A stretch of DNA of 64,000 nt from Archegozetes longisetosus (GCA_018873245.2 JAEMBT020000003.1:922447-986446), one strand, 5' to 3'; shown: positions 1 to 13,575, numbered from the stretch's first letter. The notes: generated by a model from the sequence alone, not told the origin. Made by a program: numbers and translations.

Positions 1-2880
1 GAAATGCGAGTAATTCATAGTTTTAAATATTTTCTACCCAGTCATTAGTCTATAAAATGCAATAAATTGTTTAATGGCAATCTTAATTAGCATTTTTCTA
101 CTCTATTCTTTGATTAAAAGTATTAGATATGAATGTAAAACTTCTTATTTTCTCAATAATTAGTTTGTTTTTAAAAAGTTATTCTGAGGAGTTACGCAAC
201 AAATATTTTAACTGACAACTAGTTTCACAATTAAAGTTACATTTAATCCTATTTTTCAGGTTACTCGTAAGCATAAATGCGACAAACTTTCCACAAATTT
301 ATTTACAGCAATAATTTCAAAGTTCACGTATTATTATCGCCGTCATTAATAAAATTATTGTCGCAAAAAACCTAATTATCTCTTAAAACATAAGCGCTTT
401 TTATCACCAAGACTGAAAGCCTTTTATCTCATAGGGAAAAAAATGTGTGATAACACAGACAAATAAGAAATATTTTCACAATAATTATCAGAAATCGAAT
501 TCATATTCAAGTTTTCAGTGGACATTTTACGCATTTAGCTCAAATAAATCATTTTTACAAATGGATTCAAAATGATCAAATTGTTCTCTCATTAATAACT
601 GAATTGCAATTCAAAATTGAAGCCTAAGTGTTTAGAAATGATTTTGTTACTTAGACATTTTCAAATTAATTGTTACAGTCGACTCGAGCTATAATCATGT
701 CGAATGTAGTGCACAATGGGTTATGATGAATACTTTTTAAAAATTGTCCAGTCTATAGACTTTCTACACTATACCCCATATAATGAACCCCTGTTATAGT
801 GAACACATTCACAGAGCATTACAATATTGATTATAACTCGAGGCGGCTATATTATGAGATTTAAGTGGAAATAGTTTTCAGAACGGTTTAAAAATGCATA
901 AATGTAGTTTCTAGGCAAAGTTGTGGTCGAATGAATGCATAGAGCTCTGATTCTTTGTTACATTTGTACTAGAATTATATCAGTGCTATCAGTATTAAAA
1001 GTATAGAATTGTTTTATCGCTAGTAAAGAAAAATTGAGTCTAAATGTCGGACACATAAAACTAATAATGAGTTTAGCATTAGTTGAGTATAAAAGGCATA
1101 TAAAAGTCACCTAAACTGAGATAATAATTAGAACTCGAGTGGTTGTTTGCAGAAGAGAAGACTGATAAAGAAACAACTATAATACTTTTGTTATTACAAG
1201 AAAGAGTACAAAAATATGAAAAGTTTCTAGTTGACACTTTTTCCCTGTAACGTTAGTTTACATAATAAGCATTTTACGCAACAGTCATTCATCAAACAGA
1301 TTATTAAATATTTGCACAAATCTTTCAGTGTATTTCTCTCATTATTTTTGTTAGAAAATCTGTTTAAATATCTTTCGACAGCATTCCAATGAGCAATTCA
1401 ATAGAGAATTGCAGTTTTTTGCATTTTTTTCAAGTCTAATGTTTCGAAAAAAAACTTTTCCTTCAAATCAAAAGCAATTAACATGAGATCAAATGACTGA
1501 AAAAATATTGAATTAATTTAGATTGAATAGTACCTCGATTTCCCGCCTGTTTATTCATTTTCAAAACCATTACTTTTTTAGTTGAACGATGTGTTACCTG
1601 AAAGTTAAGACATAGATAATTAATTAGACTTTCATATGAAGAGTAAAAACATGTACATTAAAAGTAAACAATTTTTATTAAGTTCTATAAAAAATGATAG
1701 CAATAGAAGTAAAGTAAATACTTAATAACTCTATTTGTACGCATTTTCTCTCACTTAATCATAGAGAAGAAATACTGAACTCATGACAATGACATACAAA
1801 AAATTATTATTAAATAATAAACAATAAAATATTTTAGTGGTTAAGAAGAGTCTGTTTAACAATATATACGTTTCTATTGAGTCGAGACTTGATTTGTGAA
1901 TTCAGCTTTTATTAAATGTTTCATTGATTTTATGATTAAATATTGCAAAAAAAGCTTATCAAACTTTAAAAAATTTTCTCAAAATATATACAAATATTGT
2001 TAACCGGTTCTCAAGTTTAGTCTAGCATTAAATTAATGTTGAATTCATTATAAGACAAAAAGCTTTTATTTGAGCAAAAAATTCTATAAGTTTTTACGAG
2101 TTTTGCTCCTTTTTTATTGCTATTAATTTCGTTTTTATACCAATAGTTGACCTCATATTACAGATGAAGAGATTTTCTACTTGCTAAGTATTTGTAGAAA
2201 AAATAGATTTTTCCTCTTTGGTAATGAATTTGTAAAAATTGCTCGGTTTAAGTCAGCCAATTCCGTAAATAGTACGAATGAAAAAAATTTGTAAATTTAT
2301 CATTTTGTGAGGAGTAATAAAACGTGAACTATATGAAAATTATTGATTAATTCAATGTGTTTTAAGCCATTAATTAAAATTTGATTGAAGATTAGAGAAA
2401 ATACTGTTCCGATAACTAATGAATAGCTTTTAAAGGCAAAATTTGATTTGATTTGGCTTTTCGAATCGAAAAACCTGTTGATTGACTTTAAGTCTCGAAA
2501 ATTAGAGCGAAAGAAAAATAAAAATTAACTCAAATTGGGAACGATTGGAGACATAGATCAAAAACAATCGAAATAAGTGTAACTCTTATCGAGTCTAAAA
2601 TCCGTATCAAGTCTATATCAAAAAATGTTTGGCTTAAATGTTTAAATTGTTAGTCAGTCTTTTAGGCCTAAAAAAGCGCTTAAAGAGGAAGATAAATAAA
2701 AAAGTCAAAATAAAGATTTAATTAATGGTTACTTTAGAAATAAAATTAATAGAGTAGTCAATAAGTTTGAAGCATATCAAAGTATTTTTCCAAATACAAG
2801 AAAATATTTTAAAGTCTTTACAAAAAAAGTGTTAAGAGAAATAAGAATAAGAAATTGATTTTGAATGAATCGATAATTAC
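1..2880 (-). other. probable first intron of the TESK-like kinase gene, no exon seen
   Basis: The kinase exon to the right ends in a splice donor, so this stretch should be intron of that gene, read leftwards. I looked for the next expected kinase block (VAIK-type lysine strand, then the C-helix glutamate) on the minus strand and saw no open frame that carries it, so the remaining exons lie beyond the left edge. The sequence is AT-rich with no long open frame. A possible MITE lies at about 678-1133. Confidence 0.5.
678..1133. repeat. possible pogo/Tigger-like MITE remnant
   Basis: The left end reads TA then CAGTCGACTCGAG. The right end, read on the other strand, starts CAACCACTCGAG. Between them are repeated TATAGTGAAC and TATAACTCGAG style blocks typical of non-autonomous Tigger/pogo relatives. 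The terminal match is short and imperfect, so this is tentative. Confidence 0.3.
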
Positions 2881-3387
2881 TTTAAAGACTTGCGAAAAAA
2901 ATCCTTGCGACAACTTAATCACATTAAAGTCGTCCAAACGTGTCAGGTGTGAGACTGCCTCACGTATTGATGATAAAGTTGACGGGGAATTCGGTTGTGT
3001 TGGTGTCCCACAAGTCGGTGACGGCGAAGACATACGTGATGGCGAACAACACGAGGAAGACATTGAACAGGAAGACAATGGCGATCCGTGATTACTAGTA
3101 TTTGTGGCCAAATGGAACACATCAACAAATTGTTTTCGTAATTGTTCTCGATTTTGACGCCTTTCATCCTGTTGTGATGTCTTCTCGTGTCCACCGATGT
3201 CGCATTCGTCACAACTATCACTAGTTATTACTAATGATTCGTCTTCTTCTTCGTCACAACAACTGCTGTTTGACATAATATTTGAGTTTTCGATCGATTT
3301 TTGTCCACTATCTAAGTTATTATTATTTGTGTCGCTTTTGATTAATTCGTTTTGAAGTTTTGTAGACTTTTTCGATGCATTCATCAC
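2881..3387 (-). CDS. first coding exon of a TESK-like (testis-specific protein kinase) gene, partial
   Basis: 169 codons from ATG to a GT donor (exon ends AAA, intron starts gtaatt, phase 0). The first ~140 residues are low complexity: Asn/Ser-rich, an acidic CCDEEEDE block, and a Ser/Pro/Cys stretch. The exon then ends with LDDFNVIKLSQGFFSQVFK, the start of a protein kinase domain. The GFF(S)xVFK glycine-loop style matches the TESK/LIMK family (Drosophila center divider) far better than other kinases, because TESK proteins have GSGFFSEVYKV at this point. Family members phosphorylate cofilin and act on actin dynamics. The rest of the kinase domain is outside the window. The first glycine of the loop is replaced here (SQGFF instead of SGFF), which may be real or a splice-site effect. 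Upstream (right) should be the 5' UTR. Confidence 0.75.
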
Positions 3388-6300
3388 AGGATTAGGTCTT
3401 CAGAAGTCTTTTGGAAAAATTTGTAAAATATAAGGAAACAATTGTTTAAATTATCTTTGAAGACGTCTTAGAGTTTTGTTTTTTCTTAAAGGGATTTTTG
3501 TGTCGCGGTTTTCACACTATTTATACATGACTTAAGAAATATTGCAATGGTTTTCAAGATCTATTCGAAGGACAAACTCTTTAATATTATTTTTAATGAG
3601 TTGAGGAAAACTTTGACTTAAATTTGACTCTTGAATAGCAAATCACTTTTGATCATGTTTTGTCATCAAAAATTGATGCTTTCACAATTCTATTCAAGCC
3701 TAAGTTAAGGACACATAAGGAAAATATAATGCATATTTAGAATCATTGCTTTTAAGAACTGTTTAGAACAGGCGACAAATAAATTCACTTAAAATTAGCA
3801 GCAGTTTTCACTGCCCAGATATGAGTCACAATATCTGAACATTACGTTTGAATTGACGCACGGTTTTCTCTATTTTGGTTCAATTGCCTCAACACTTACG
3901 AGTGGCTTTGCAATCAATGGATAATAGCTCGAATTTTCGCTTATTTTTGTTTTAGCTATCTTTCCAATGTGGTACAAACCATTAAACTTCAGATTTAATC
4001 AAATTTAAGAGATGACCAGCAAATTTGTCGTCTATTAGATTCAAGTTGTTCTCCAACTCAATCATAAGTTAACCGATACTTTCGGTGAAAAAAAATTGCA
4101 CAATAGGCCCGTAAATGATTTATCGAATAATTTGGTAATAAATAATGAATTTTTGGCTTCAATAAAAGTTTAAAATTAATGGCAAAAACTATCGCTTATC
4201 GAATTTAAAGTTACTTTTGCTCAGTTGAACGCTAATTGATGATTACTTGCGGCACAAAAGTGCACGAAAATAAATTTTCAAATAATTATCTATTAATCTA
4301 CCAGTTATTCAAATAAAACAGTAAAAACTGTTTAAACACTTAAAACATGACATGTTTTCAGTTCAATTATATTTTAAACTAAAAATTAGGCGACAATTAA
4401 AGCGGTTTTCTCTCTGTTCTCATTAAATAACAGAGAACTCACTCTTTTTCTCAACTCTTAAAATAGCGTTTGCATAAAATATATAATGACATAAAAAAGC
4501 GTTTTAAATAAAACCTTATTTACTTTAACTGTTGAGTTAATTCTTCGGCCAAAATGTTGAGTAACTTAGAAAAATAGACCAAAACTTTAGTGAGTTTCTG
4601 CGCTCTTTTCTTCAAAAACTTTCAACAGAAATAAATTTAATAAACGATTAATTTTTTCAGAAGACCAAAAATTCGTTGTTTTCACTTAAAACTTCAAAGT
4701 CAAGTCATTATTAGTAACAATTGCTTTTATTAAACATATTGTTGTCTTAAAATATCAATTATTGGGATAACAATAATTTTTCTTCAGTCAAAACAGTTTT
4801 CTTCGACCAAAAATCTCTTCGATTCTTCTCTCAAATTGTTCTTCGGTTAAATCATTTTTCAAATAATCAATACATTGTTCGGTCACAAAATTGAAAATAA
4901 AATGCACATGAAAATAAGCGGAAAGTGCAGATAAATAATAACAGAGGCTATGATTTTCTTCAAATTGAAATGTGTTCTCAACTTAAAAGTCGATCAAATA
5001 ATAATATAAATAATTATTCAATAAATAAAATGCGACACAAACAGCAAAATAAAACAGTAGATTAATCGAACAATTATTAATAACAATAATAACTAATCAA
5101 ATGAAAATAATTGAACTTAAGTTTGGATGAAAAACAAAACGTAATTTTTAAGTATTATTTTGAAACTTTATCTTCAACTAATACTTTGTTTTTGATTTCC
5201 AAATAGTTGTCTCACATTTTGAAACAATAAATATTCAATAATTAAATGCATTTCATATTATAGGTATTTATTATTTTAATATTCGGCACAATATATAAGA
5301 CGAACATTTATTATGATTTTGAATACATGTTACGTTAAGAAAACTGTTGACGACTCGCTCGATATTATGGTTTATGCCAATAGATCTGTGTCTCAATCGC
5401 TTCACTGTTTTTAGAGCTTCTATTTTGGTAATCATGCGGCGAGCGCTTTACGACTACACTCGTTAAGCATTAAAAAAATAAATTGTTTACATAAGTCGAT
5501 CACTAGAAATAAAACACTACTTCTCACAAACTGAATTCTATAGCTTTATAAAATTCCCAATTCATATTCAGTAATACGATCAATACGTAACTAAAAACAT
5601 CCCGAATTGCTGGTTACAGTTAGAAAGATTTAAGTTGCGGTTTTATGTCTAGAGTGTTGTTATCCGAGTGGGTAAGTGTTAGAGTTGCAGTTCGTTTTAC
5701 TTGTACACAATTTAGGTACTAGGGGGGACATGTGTTACGCTTGTGCAACCAACATTAATCATCTAAACTTAGTCCACGATCCTAGCCTAACCTAACTAAC
5801 TTAACCTAATATAATCGTATAATAAGACTGATCAAATTTTTCATCTAAATTAAAGCAATTTAAACTACTTGCACAAAGTATAAATTAAGTGTAGGATGCG
5901 GTTCCTTCTTACTTAAACTATGTGCAAGTAAGACGAACTGCAATGCGAACAAAACCTAAGGAGTGTTTATGGATTTCTTACATTTTGGGAAAGCAAGTTT
6001 CTGAATTTTGTGCTCTTACGATATTGTTTTCCTCATATATGTTTCACTTTTATATAAGTGTGTAAAAGGCATATGTTTTCGATTACTTGATCTAAGATGT
6101 GCATTGGGGCAAAAATTAAGAGTCTTACAAGTTTCTTGCTAAAAAGACTCATCTCAATCAGAATGATTACTATATAGGCATGCAGTAGATATTGTTTACT
6201 CTTATGAAAAGGGTCGAAATTTCAATGCAACTTAAGACTGAAATTTAATGCCTTCCTTGTCTTCCATTAGAGACGTCATAAAATTAGTCCATATTTTAAT

Positions 6301-7057
6301 ACAGTAACGTTCGGCAAGGGGTTAGAACTTTTCAGACGAACTCTATTTGATCGAATTATTTTTATAAAAGGCAATAAAGTTTAAAAGGTATTGAATAACA
6401 AGCGCCAAATTTGATAAACATTTCATTTTTATTACTTATTTGACCATACAAAAACCAATTTGATTGTGGACAAAATTGTTTCAATTGCGCAACAAAATTA
6501 TAGATTAATTCAAGTTTCAATAACTGTCTTGTCTCTACTTTTTTCAAAAGTATTTATAAAATTGAAAACTTCTATAAACAAAAAAATATACGTAACATGC
6601 TATTAATTACAGGAAATTTAGTACAAAATTTTGAGAAAATGAAAAGAAAAATACGAATACATTAATTGAATAAAATATTGATTTATAACAGTAGGTATTA
6701 GCTTCTAGCTTTAGAAAGATTAGTATTTTTCAGCTTAAAAATCATCTGAAAATATAGCTGTCTATACACATGATTAACATCTAGTCTTATAAATGATTAG
6801 ATAAGTAGTCTTTGAAGATGAAATCAAAAAATGAAAGAATCGTCCAATATAATGAAAAAGAGAGAAAAAAGCTACAAATATATATAGAATTTGGCTATAG
6901 TATGAAAATGCGATCAGAAGAAAAACATGAAACGAAACAAATTACTTTCAATGACTAATCAAATATTAAACTATGGATTATGAAAAAACGAATCAGGAGA
7001 TCATTAGCTTGTAATCCTTTTGGAAAGGACAGAAAAAAGTAATCAAATAATGAACTT
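3388..7057. other. intergenic region between kinase 5' end and zinc-finger 3' end
   Basis: No convincing exon on either strand; the short open frame at 6362-6547 looks like chance. The part at about 5280-5990 is less AT-rich than its surroundings. It contains a 30-base inverted repeat (listed separately) and a degenerate CCTAA-type run at about 5781-5809. The right-hand end may include 3' UTR of the zinc-finger gene, and the left-hand end should hold the 5' UTR and promoter of the kinase gene. Confidence 0.5.
5685..5943. repeat. inverted repeat pair, MITE-like
   Basis: Arm 1 at 5685-5714 starts TTGCAGTTCGTTTTACTTG. Arm 2 at 5914-5943 is its near-perfect inverse (GTCTTACTTGCAC variant), with four or five differences over 30 bases and about 200 bases between the arms. 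No transposase remnant and no clear target duplication were found, so the element class is unknown. Confidence 0.5.
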
Positions 7058-10024
7058 CTAAGTGTCCGTAAATTGTATTTTGCGTTTGACTGATCTCACA
7101 GTTGGGGTAATTGAGATATTTTGTGGTTCATTAACAATGAATACTTGTGCTGTATTACTGTTTAGACTGAAATTAAGTACTGATGCAGTGGTTGTTGTTA
7201 TTGGTGTCGATGTCGTCGTCTTTTGAGGCGAACTAATTGGCGAAAAGGATGGCTTCGCTGTACATCTTAGAGCCAGTTTTGGATGTGATTCTTTGCAGTG
7301 TTGACGAAATTTTTTGCTTCTGTCAAAGGTTTCCAAACAGTAAAAACATGTGTAGACGATCTGTAAGTTTGAAAAATTAAATTCAAAATAAGTCGATCGA
7401 AATTCGAATAATACCTAAACATAGGCTATGTCAACCAATAATTAAATCAATGTATGAATTATACGAGTATTTATTGTCATTTCGACTTCTCAATAATAAA
7501 TTAGATTATGTATCATTTGTGAGTATAAAAACTAAACTATTTGTTCATTTATTTTGTCATTATGTTTTTTTTTGCAAAAAAAGCTCAACTTTACTATAAT
7601 TTAGAATCTGGAAAACCTGTCCTCAATCCAAAGATTAACCGAAAAACTACTTAAGTCAAACTTTTTTCAAGCATGCAAATGAATAACATGTGCATAAACT
7701 TTTAGATTTAATTATTGCATTTAATGTTTAGACCTTTGTATGTCTTGCATATTAATGTTTTGGGTTATCACTAATTTGATTTCTAGTATGCCTTTCAAAT
7801 AACCTTCAACTAAGTATAACCTTTTTTGGTGAATCCACTGTTATCGAATTAGTTGATGAATTAATAGATTCATTATCTGAGGCTTGATTTGGGGTATCGT
7901 TTATTGACTTTCCAGCAGTCGGACTATTAATAGTATTCGTGTTAAGATCGATGTTTGTTAATGAGTTAAGTATTGGATTGCTACTAATTATGGGATTAGT
8001 ATTTGTTGATTGTGGTTCAGATGAGTTTAGTATTAATGGACTGACTGTTGGCAAGACTTCTGGCTTTAGTATTACCCCGAGATCTGGATGAAAGACTTCT
8101 TCAGTATTGATATCTAGTTTGAGAAAATTTTGAAATTTAGTAATAAAGTGAAGATTACTATCTACAGATTTATATTAAGAAAAGATTTATGTTTATTTAA
8201 AATATAAGTAGATCAAAAACTAGTTAAATATAATGAGTTAAGAATTAGTGTATCAAAACATCTCTTGTTTGAGTTTCAAGCATTAAAATATTAAATAATC
8301 AGTTTTTGGCTCTAATTAAAACTAGAATAAGGCCTGAAAAAATTTATGAATAAAATACCAATTTACTTAATTAGAAAGATATTAAAAAAATTGACTAACG
8401 ATCAGAGTTAACACCAGTATAGCCACTCGTCGATGGTATGAGCAATGGATCAAAAAATGGTTCATCATTTGACTGTTGAGCTGAGATACTATTCGTCGTC
8501 GTATTCCTAAAGAAGTTTTCAATTTCTGCCGCAAGACATGGATCCATATTCTGCTGAATGTCTTCATCGATCGTTTGCTGATAAATATCTTGAACATTAA
8601 AGTCATTAAATATCAAATCACTTTCGTTATTGATTTGATTTTCAATAATTTCTCTATCAGTGACCTCACTCTCATCCGAATCCAGATTATAATTGATTCT
8701 CAAATCATTGGGAAGTTCATCTTCTGACGATGACATCAACAAATGGAAAGCAAGAGTCAGTTCATCGATTTCACACCCATTCTCACAATTATTACATTTT
8801 CGTAATAAATCACTAGATTTGAAACGAGTTCCCATAAAAGTCTTAAACTCTTTAGTCTCTAAACAAATAGTACTTTCATTAAACAAATTATTAAAACTCT
8901 TATTGTCAACGGTTTTATTCAAATCCTGTTTAGGTTTAATCAACGAATCATTAGTCTTCTTCTTATTGCTGCTATTTTTTGGTGTCCTTTTCTTGTTTTT
9001 GACTAAATTTGCACCAATTCTCTTATTATTTATAATATTTATGACATTATTTTGACTGTTAAGTAAAATAACTTCTTGTTTATGACTATTATTAGGATTT
9101 ATATCGTTGCTAGTAATTATAGTTTTATTTAAAAACTTTCCATCACTTGATCTATCAATAGATCTCTTCGTATGTTCTGTCAGTCTATCAGATATCTTTG
9201 ATCTCTTTTTAGGTCGTTCGGCCGAATAGCGAAGATATTTTCGGCGTTTACGTCGACCTCTAGGTCTAGCAGTGGTTTCAAAACCTGATCCTTCATCAGT
9301 TAAATGATTTTCGAATATCTCTTGAAGTCTAACGCATGACTCGTTTTGATTACACTTATTATAGTTATTATTATTGATTATATTGTGATCACTTTCGTCG
9401 TCGCTTTCGAGTTCGTAGTATTTCTTGACACCTAAGAAATCAATTTTATAGTCGTTTATAATCTCGAACTTTGACATCCGTTTGAGAACAATATCAAATT
9501 CCATCATTATTTTCATCTTTTCTTCTAATGATTTTCGATTAAATTGTTCGCTAAATGTGTCTGCAAAATGGATAAACATTCAATTGTTAAAATCAAAGTA
9601 ATTGAACGCTTTCGTTCAAATAACAAATCCAAGACTAAAGCAATCTCTCAAGTAATTAAACGGATCTTAAGTTTATAGAAAAAATGAATAAATCAATAAA
9701 ACTATAGTTAATTGGAGATAAATACTAAATGAAAACTTCATTCTAATCATAAGTGAAAATGATTAAAAAACTTTTGCAAAAAATCAGATAAAAAACAAGT
9801 TTGTTTTTCAATAATTAAACAAATGCTTAGTTTGTTTCAAACTAGATAATTAACTAACTAAAATGAATACCGTTTTCTCGATTCACATAATTTTGATAAT
9901 TGTTTTCGTTATTGATGTTGTTTTCAATTTTCTCATCAATTTGTCCATTGATTTGATCGCAATTTAGCCCAACATCAATTTTTATTGTTTCCATAAAATT
10001 ATTGATAACTACCTCAGATTCCAT
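7058..10024 (-). CDS. C2H2 zinc-finger nuclear protein, four exons, complete
   Basis: Exons (minus strand): 9871-10024, 8415-9560, 7821-8113, 7058-7360. All introns are GT-AG and the phases agree (1, 1, 0), giving 631 residues. Exon 1 starts MESEVVINNF and no longer start is visible. Exon 2 (the bulk) has a strongly basic run RPRGRRKRRK near residues 150-159 followed by ERPKKRSK, a likely nuclear localisation signal. It then has Asn/Lys-rich linker and acidic Ser/Asp/Glu blocks such as SSSEDEL. A small CNNCENGC cluster sits near residue 310. Exon 4 encodes one C2H2 finger: C536, C539, H552, H557 (C-x2-C-x12-H-x4-H), ending CKESHPKL, then a Ser/Thr-rich tail. A nuclear DNA- or protein-binding role is inferred from the finger and basic tract only. 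I do not recognise an orthologue. It shares a 620-base upstream region with the divergent coiled-coil gene. Confidence 0.8.
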
Positions 10025-10644
10025 CAGCCTTAATATAGTTTTTAATATGAATCATTATTTGAAATCGGTATTAATAAACTTTTGAAAATTGACTTCTCTC
10101 ACTTTGAACCAGAGTTAATGCAAAAATTAAATAAAATGCGCTTAAAATCATATGATTTTAAAGGAAAATAAAATTGGAGGCATAAACAACGTAGAAATAA
10201 TGGATATTTTGTATAACTATCTTCTATATAAAATATATTGCAGCTTAAAATTCAGGTCTTAGTTATCGATGCTTTCAATGTCATAACTTGTTGTATGTTA
10301 AAGTTAGTTAGATCTTTCTTGCAATGGAAATTACTTTCTGACAAAGTTTTGGTGCTTTTGCTCGTATGTTAAAAGCATATCGTTTGCTCAATAAATCATA
10401 TCAAAAATAATACTAAACTATCGAGAATAATGAAATTTGTTTTTCAAATTATGTCAAAAAGTAAACCGTACTACTTGTAGAAATTTAAGCATGAAACTGA
10501 TGGCAAATCAAGAACAAAATAATAGCATAAAATGTATTGCGAATTAAAAGTATTGCTAAAAACAATAAACAAAACTAATAAGACCTAAAGTGACTAATAA
10601 CGACTCTAAATTAATAGCAATAAAATTGATCTGATTGCAAACAA
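10025..10644. promoter_or_regulatory. shared intergenic region between divergent genes (putative bidirectional promoter)
   Basis: The start codon of the zinc-finger gene (- strand, 10024) and that of the coiled-coil gene (+ strand, 10645) face away from each other with 620 bases between. Both transcription starts must lie here unless a non-coding first exon exists elsewhere. No unambiguous TATA box or initiator can be chosen in such AT-rich sequence. Confidence 0.5.
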
Positions 10645-11723
10645 ATGTTTTCATCAAAGTCAAAGACATCTCAGTCTCCCTCAAGAGTTAGTATTCAAGA
10701 AGCCAACAGCCACTTACAAATGGTTCACCAAAGAGTGGAACAGTTGGAGACAATTGTTTCAAAACAATCGAATCAATTGATCGCTAATGAAGACAATTAT
10801 AAACAAGAATTAAATTCAATTAAAAATAGCTATGAAATAAAAATCAATCAAATGAATCAAGAAATGGACTTATTGAAAGTTAAAGTAATATTTTGTATTT
10901 TTTTTGTATTATCAGCATTTTTTTGAACCGATTTTTGTATCAACTATTTGTTTGATTTGTTTAATTGTTTGGCTAAATGTTTGACTTTTTAAGAATTTAT
11001 TTATTGATTAATAAGTTGCATCAATTTTTTTCTTTCTCTTAATTAAATAATTGATTTATTTTTCATAATCTATGAATTGAGTAATTGGGAAGTAAGTCTA
11101 TTATTTATATGGTTTTCTCTCAATAACTGAATCAATAAGTTCTGATCGCTACTTATACACTTAATTAGTTCTTAAAAAAATCTTTTCTCATATTATTTTA
11201 ATTAAAGTTTATTTTCTATTTAATTATGTTTCAGATCAAAGAGCTAGAAGTGAAACTATCGAAACAAAATCAAATAATAACAGAAAATAATAAAGAAATG
11301 GAAAAATTAAGTCAAATAATAAAACTGTCGCCAAATTTAGAAAAATTATTAAAATTAATAAATAGTTTAGAAATCAATCAAAATAATAATAGATCAAAAA
11401 CAGATTTAGTAAACGGTTTTTGCGATAATAACACAGCTGAGAAGAGCGCTAAAAAATCGGTTAAATACAAAAGCGATGAAAACCCTGCTAATAATTATAA
11501 TACCAGTGAAGAAGCGGTTTCGGCTTCAAGTTCTTCGACTACTTCCGGTCAATCACCGGGCAATAATTCATCAGCGACTAATTCTTCGATTGGTGCTATG
11601 AGAAAGTCGTCGACTTCTAAGTTAAATATCGCCCGAAGTTTTAATATAACCGCCAATTTTTCTGATGACGAAGACTCCAGTCTTAAAAATGTTCAGAAAT
11701 CCATCAGAAAGAAAGTTAACTAA
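10645..11723 (+). CDS. coiled-coil protein, two exons
   Basis: Exon 1 is 10645-10884 (80 codons, donor after AAA) and exon 2 is 11235-11723 (acceptor gtttcag), both phase 0, giving 242 residues. A GTTAAA site six bases upstream is a weaker alternative donor in the same phase. After a short Ser/Lys-rich start (MFSSKSKTSQSPSR), residues ~18-125 form a long heptad-patterned coiled coil (for example HLQMVHQRVEQLETIV and IKELEVKLSKQ). The C-terminal ~100 residues are disordered: Asn/Ser/Lys-rich with an SSSSTTSGQSPGNN stretch, then an acidic SDDEDSS patch and a basic end KSIRKKVN. No enzyme or binding motif is visible. It could be a centrosome, cytoskeletal or adaptor-type coiled-coil protein (CCDC92-like layout), but I cannot assign it. 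Its intron is 350 bases. Confidence 0.7.
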
Positions 11724-13557
11724 CGATTAGACGAAGAAATCAATGACTACTTAATGGTTTTATTCATGGCTTAAACTTATAGTCATTTTAATAACTAGTC
11801 TTTAAAGTCTATGTCTTTCCATTAGAATCTAATCATTATTTTGAATGCATAATATTTTTTATATTATTTAATTTTATTTTGTTCTTAAAACTAGTCATGA
11901 GTTGATTGTATTCAAATATAATTATATTTTTGTGTTTGACTCAATAGGTTCATAAAATGATCTCATTTTTTTCTGTCAATGTTATGTAATTCTCATGAAG
12001 TGTGCGAACGAACAAAGTTTATTGATAACTATATTTATTTATATAAATAATGACTAAGCGACAGCTGTAACTCCGAAATAAATTTGAAATTTATTCCATA
12101 ATCAGAACATTTTCTCCGTTTATCTGTTTTTAAAACTTAAATAGAAAAATATTTTTGCATCATTACTTCCATACAACGATCATAATTATCACTCTCTTTC
12201 AACTAACTTCTACTAAAATGAGTTTTGAAAGTATATAACAATAGAAATGATTGCATTAAAGATTACTAATGCGCACGTTTTTTCAACATTTTTTAAGTTT
12301 GTCTTGTATTGACAATCAGACTATATGTTACTGAATCGCGACCTGTTCCTCATAGACAATGATCAATGTTATTCCTGAAGAACTCCTTTCTTCTCATTTG
12401 TCGGACTTGTTTTTGAATGCATTTTAAAGTAACTCAAACCACGTTTAGTAAAAGTGAATGCGTATTCATTAATCAATAATTTCCAAATACATTCACCGAT
12501 AAGAGATTAATTAGTGGATTCTTTGATTGGACTGTTCTCTTGTGGACAGAAAATCTTTGTCCATATCTGGCTTATTTTACAAAGCCAAATCATACAACGA
12601 ATCGATTTCTATAACAATTGTCTTCTTATCTGTCTATTTGTCATGCAGTTCAACCCAACAATCAATTTTCTGAACAGCAGTTTTCTGAACCACAAAACCC
12701 CACAAACAAATATTAGACACACAGAATATCACACTCCGGCCACCAAAAATCAAATTCCAGTTATGAATCTTTCCGCAAATAAAGTCAAGAATCATTGTCA
12801 TACGATCCAAGAGCAAACCAGTCAAAAATTGTCAAATAGTAGAGAAAGAAGTTTCGAAATAATTTCCCAAGGAACTAATTGAAGAAACACTAAAGTAATG
12901 CCTAACGCTATCCAGACGAAAGGCTCCAAACTGAGAAAATAGAAATATTTCTGGTTTAACTCCTGGCTTAGTCAGAGATAAAACATATTCCATTTCTTAA
13001 TAACCGATGTTTTTTGAGTATTTGAAGTATTCCTAATTTAAGTATTGAATGATCATTTTAGAATGAAGTATAAGAAATAGTGATGGGTCAATTCCTTCTC
13101 CATTTATAGAGTCTGGAATCTTATAGGTAAAACTCAAATAATCTGATTCTACCAATACTCGTATATATTCAGTTTAGATGATAAATATACAAAATTAAAA
13201 GTTTAAGTGCAAATAATCAAAAAAGAATTTATCAAAGATATTTTTTTAAAAATTCAAATCATTAAATTCGTTTGAAATTTTAATTTTGATTTTCAGGAAT
13301 TTAGGTAAAAATTGTATATACAGTGAGTACAACCCTCAGCTTTACTAGTTTTGTGTTTGAATATTATCTTATTAATTATTTGTAGAATAATGTTTCTTTA
13401 CGTAAAATATAAAGAATCTGCCAGAATTTTGTTACCCTTTATACAGGTATACTTGAGCATATTTATCTATTACTTTAATATGCTTAAATAGTTTGATACG
13501 ATATTTTATTACTAATGTTTTTAACTCTAAAGAAAAATAAAACTTATTTTTATAGTA
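11724..13557. other. 3' flank of coiled-coil gene and AT-rich intergenic DNA
   Basis: The first few hundred bases are probably 3' UTR. The open frame at 12514-12882 (+) shows no domain, no splice support and composition like the surroundings, so I do not call it. Nothing else is visible. Confidence 0.5.
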
Positions 13558-13575
13558 AATTTATAGAACTATCAA

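Noticed and set aside
6362-6547. 61-codon minus-strand frame
   Set aside because: Chance frame in intergenic DNA; no coding signal.
12514-12882. 122-codon plus-strand frame downstream of the coiled-coil gene
   Set aside because: Biased by AT-rich composition, no domain, no signal peptide, no splice or poly(A) context; an overlapping minus-strand frame is equally good.
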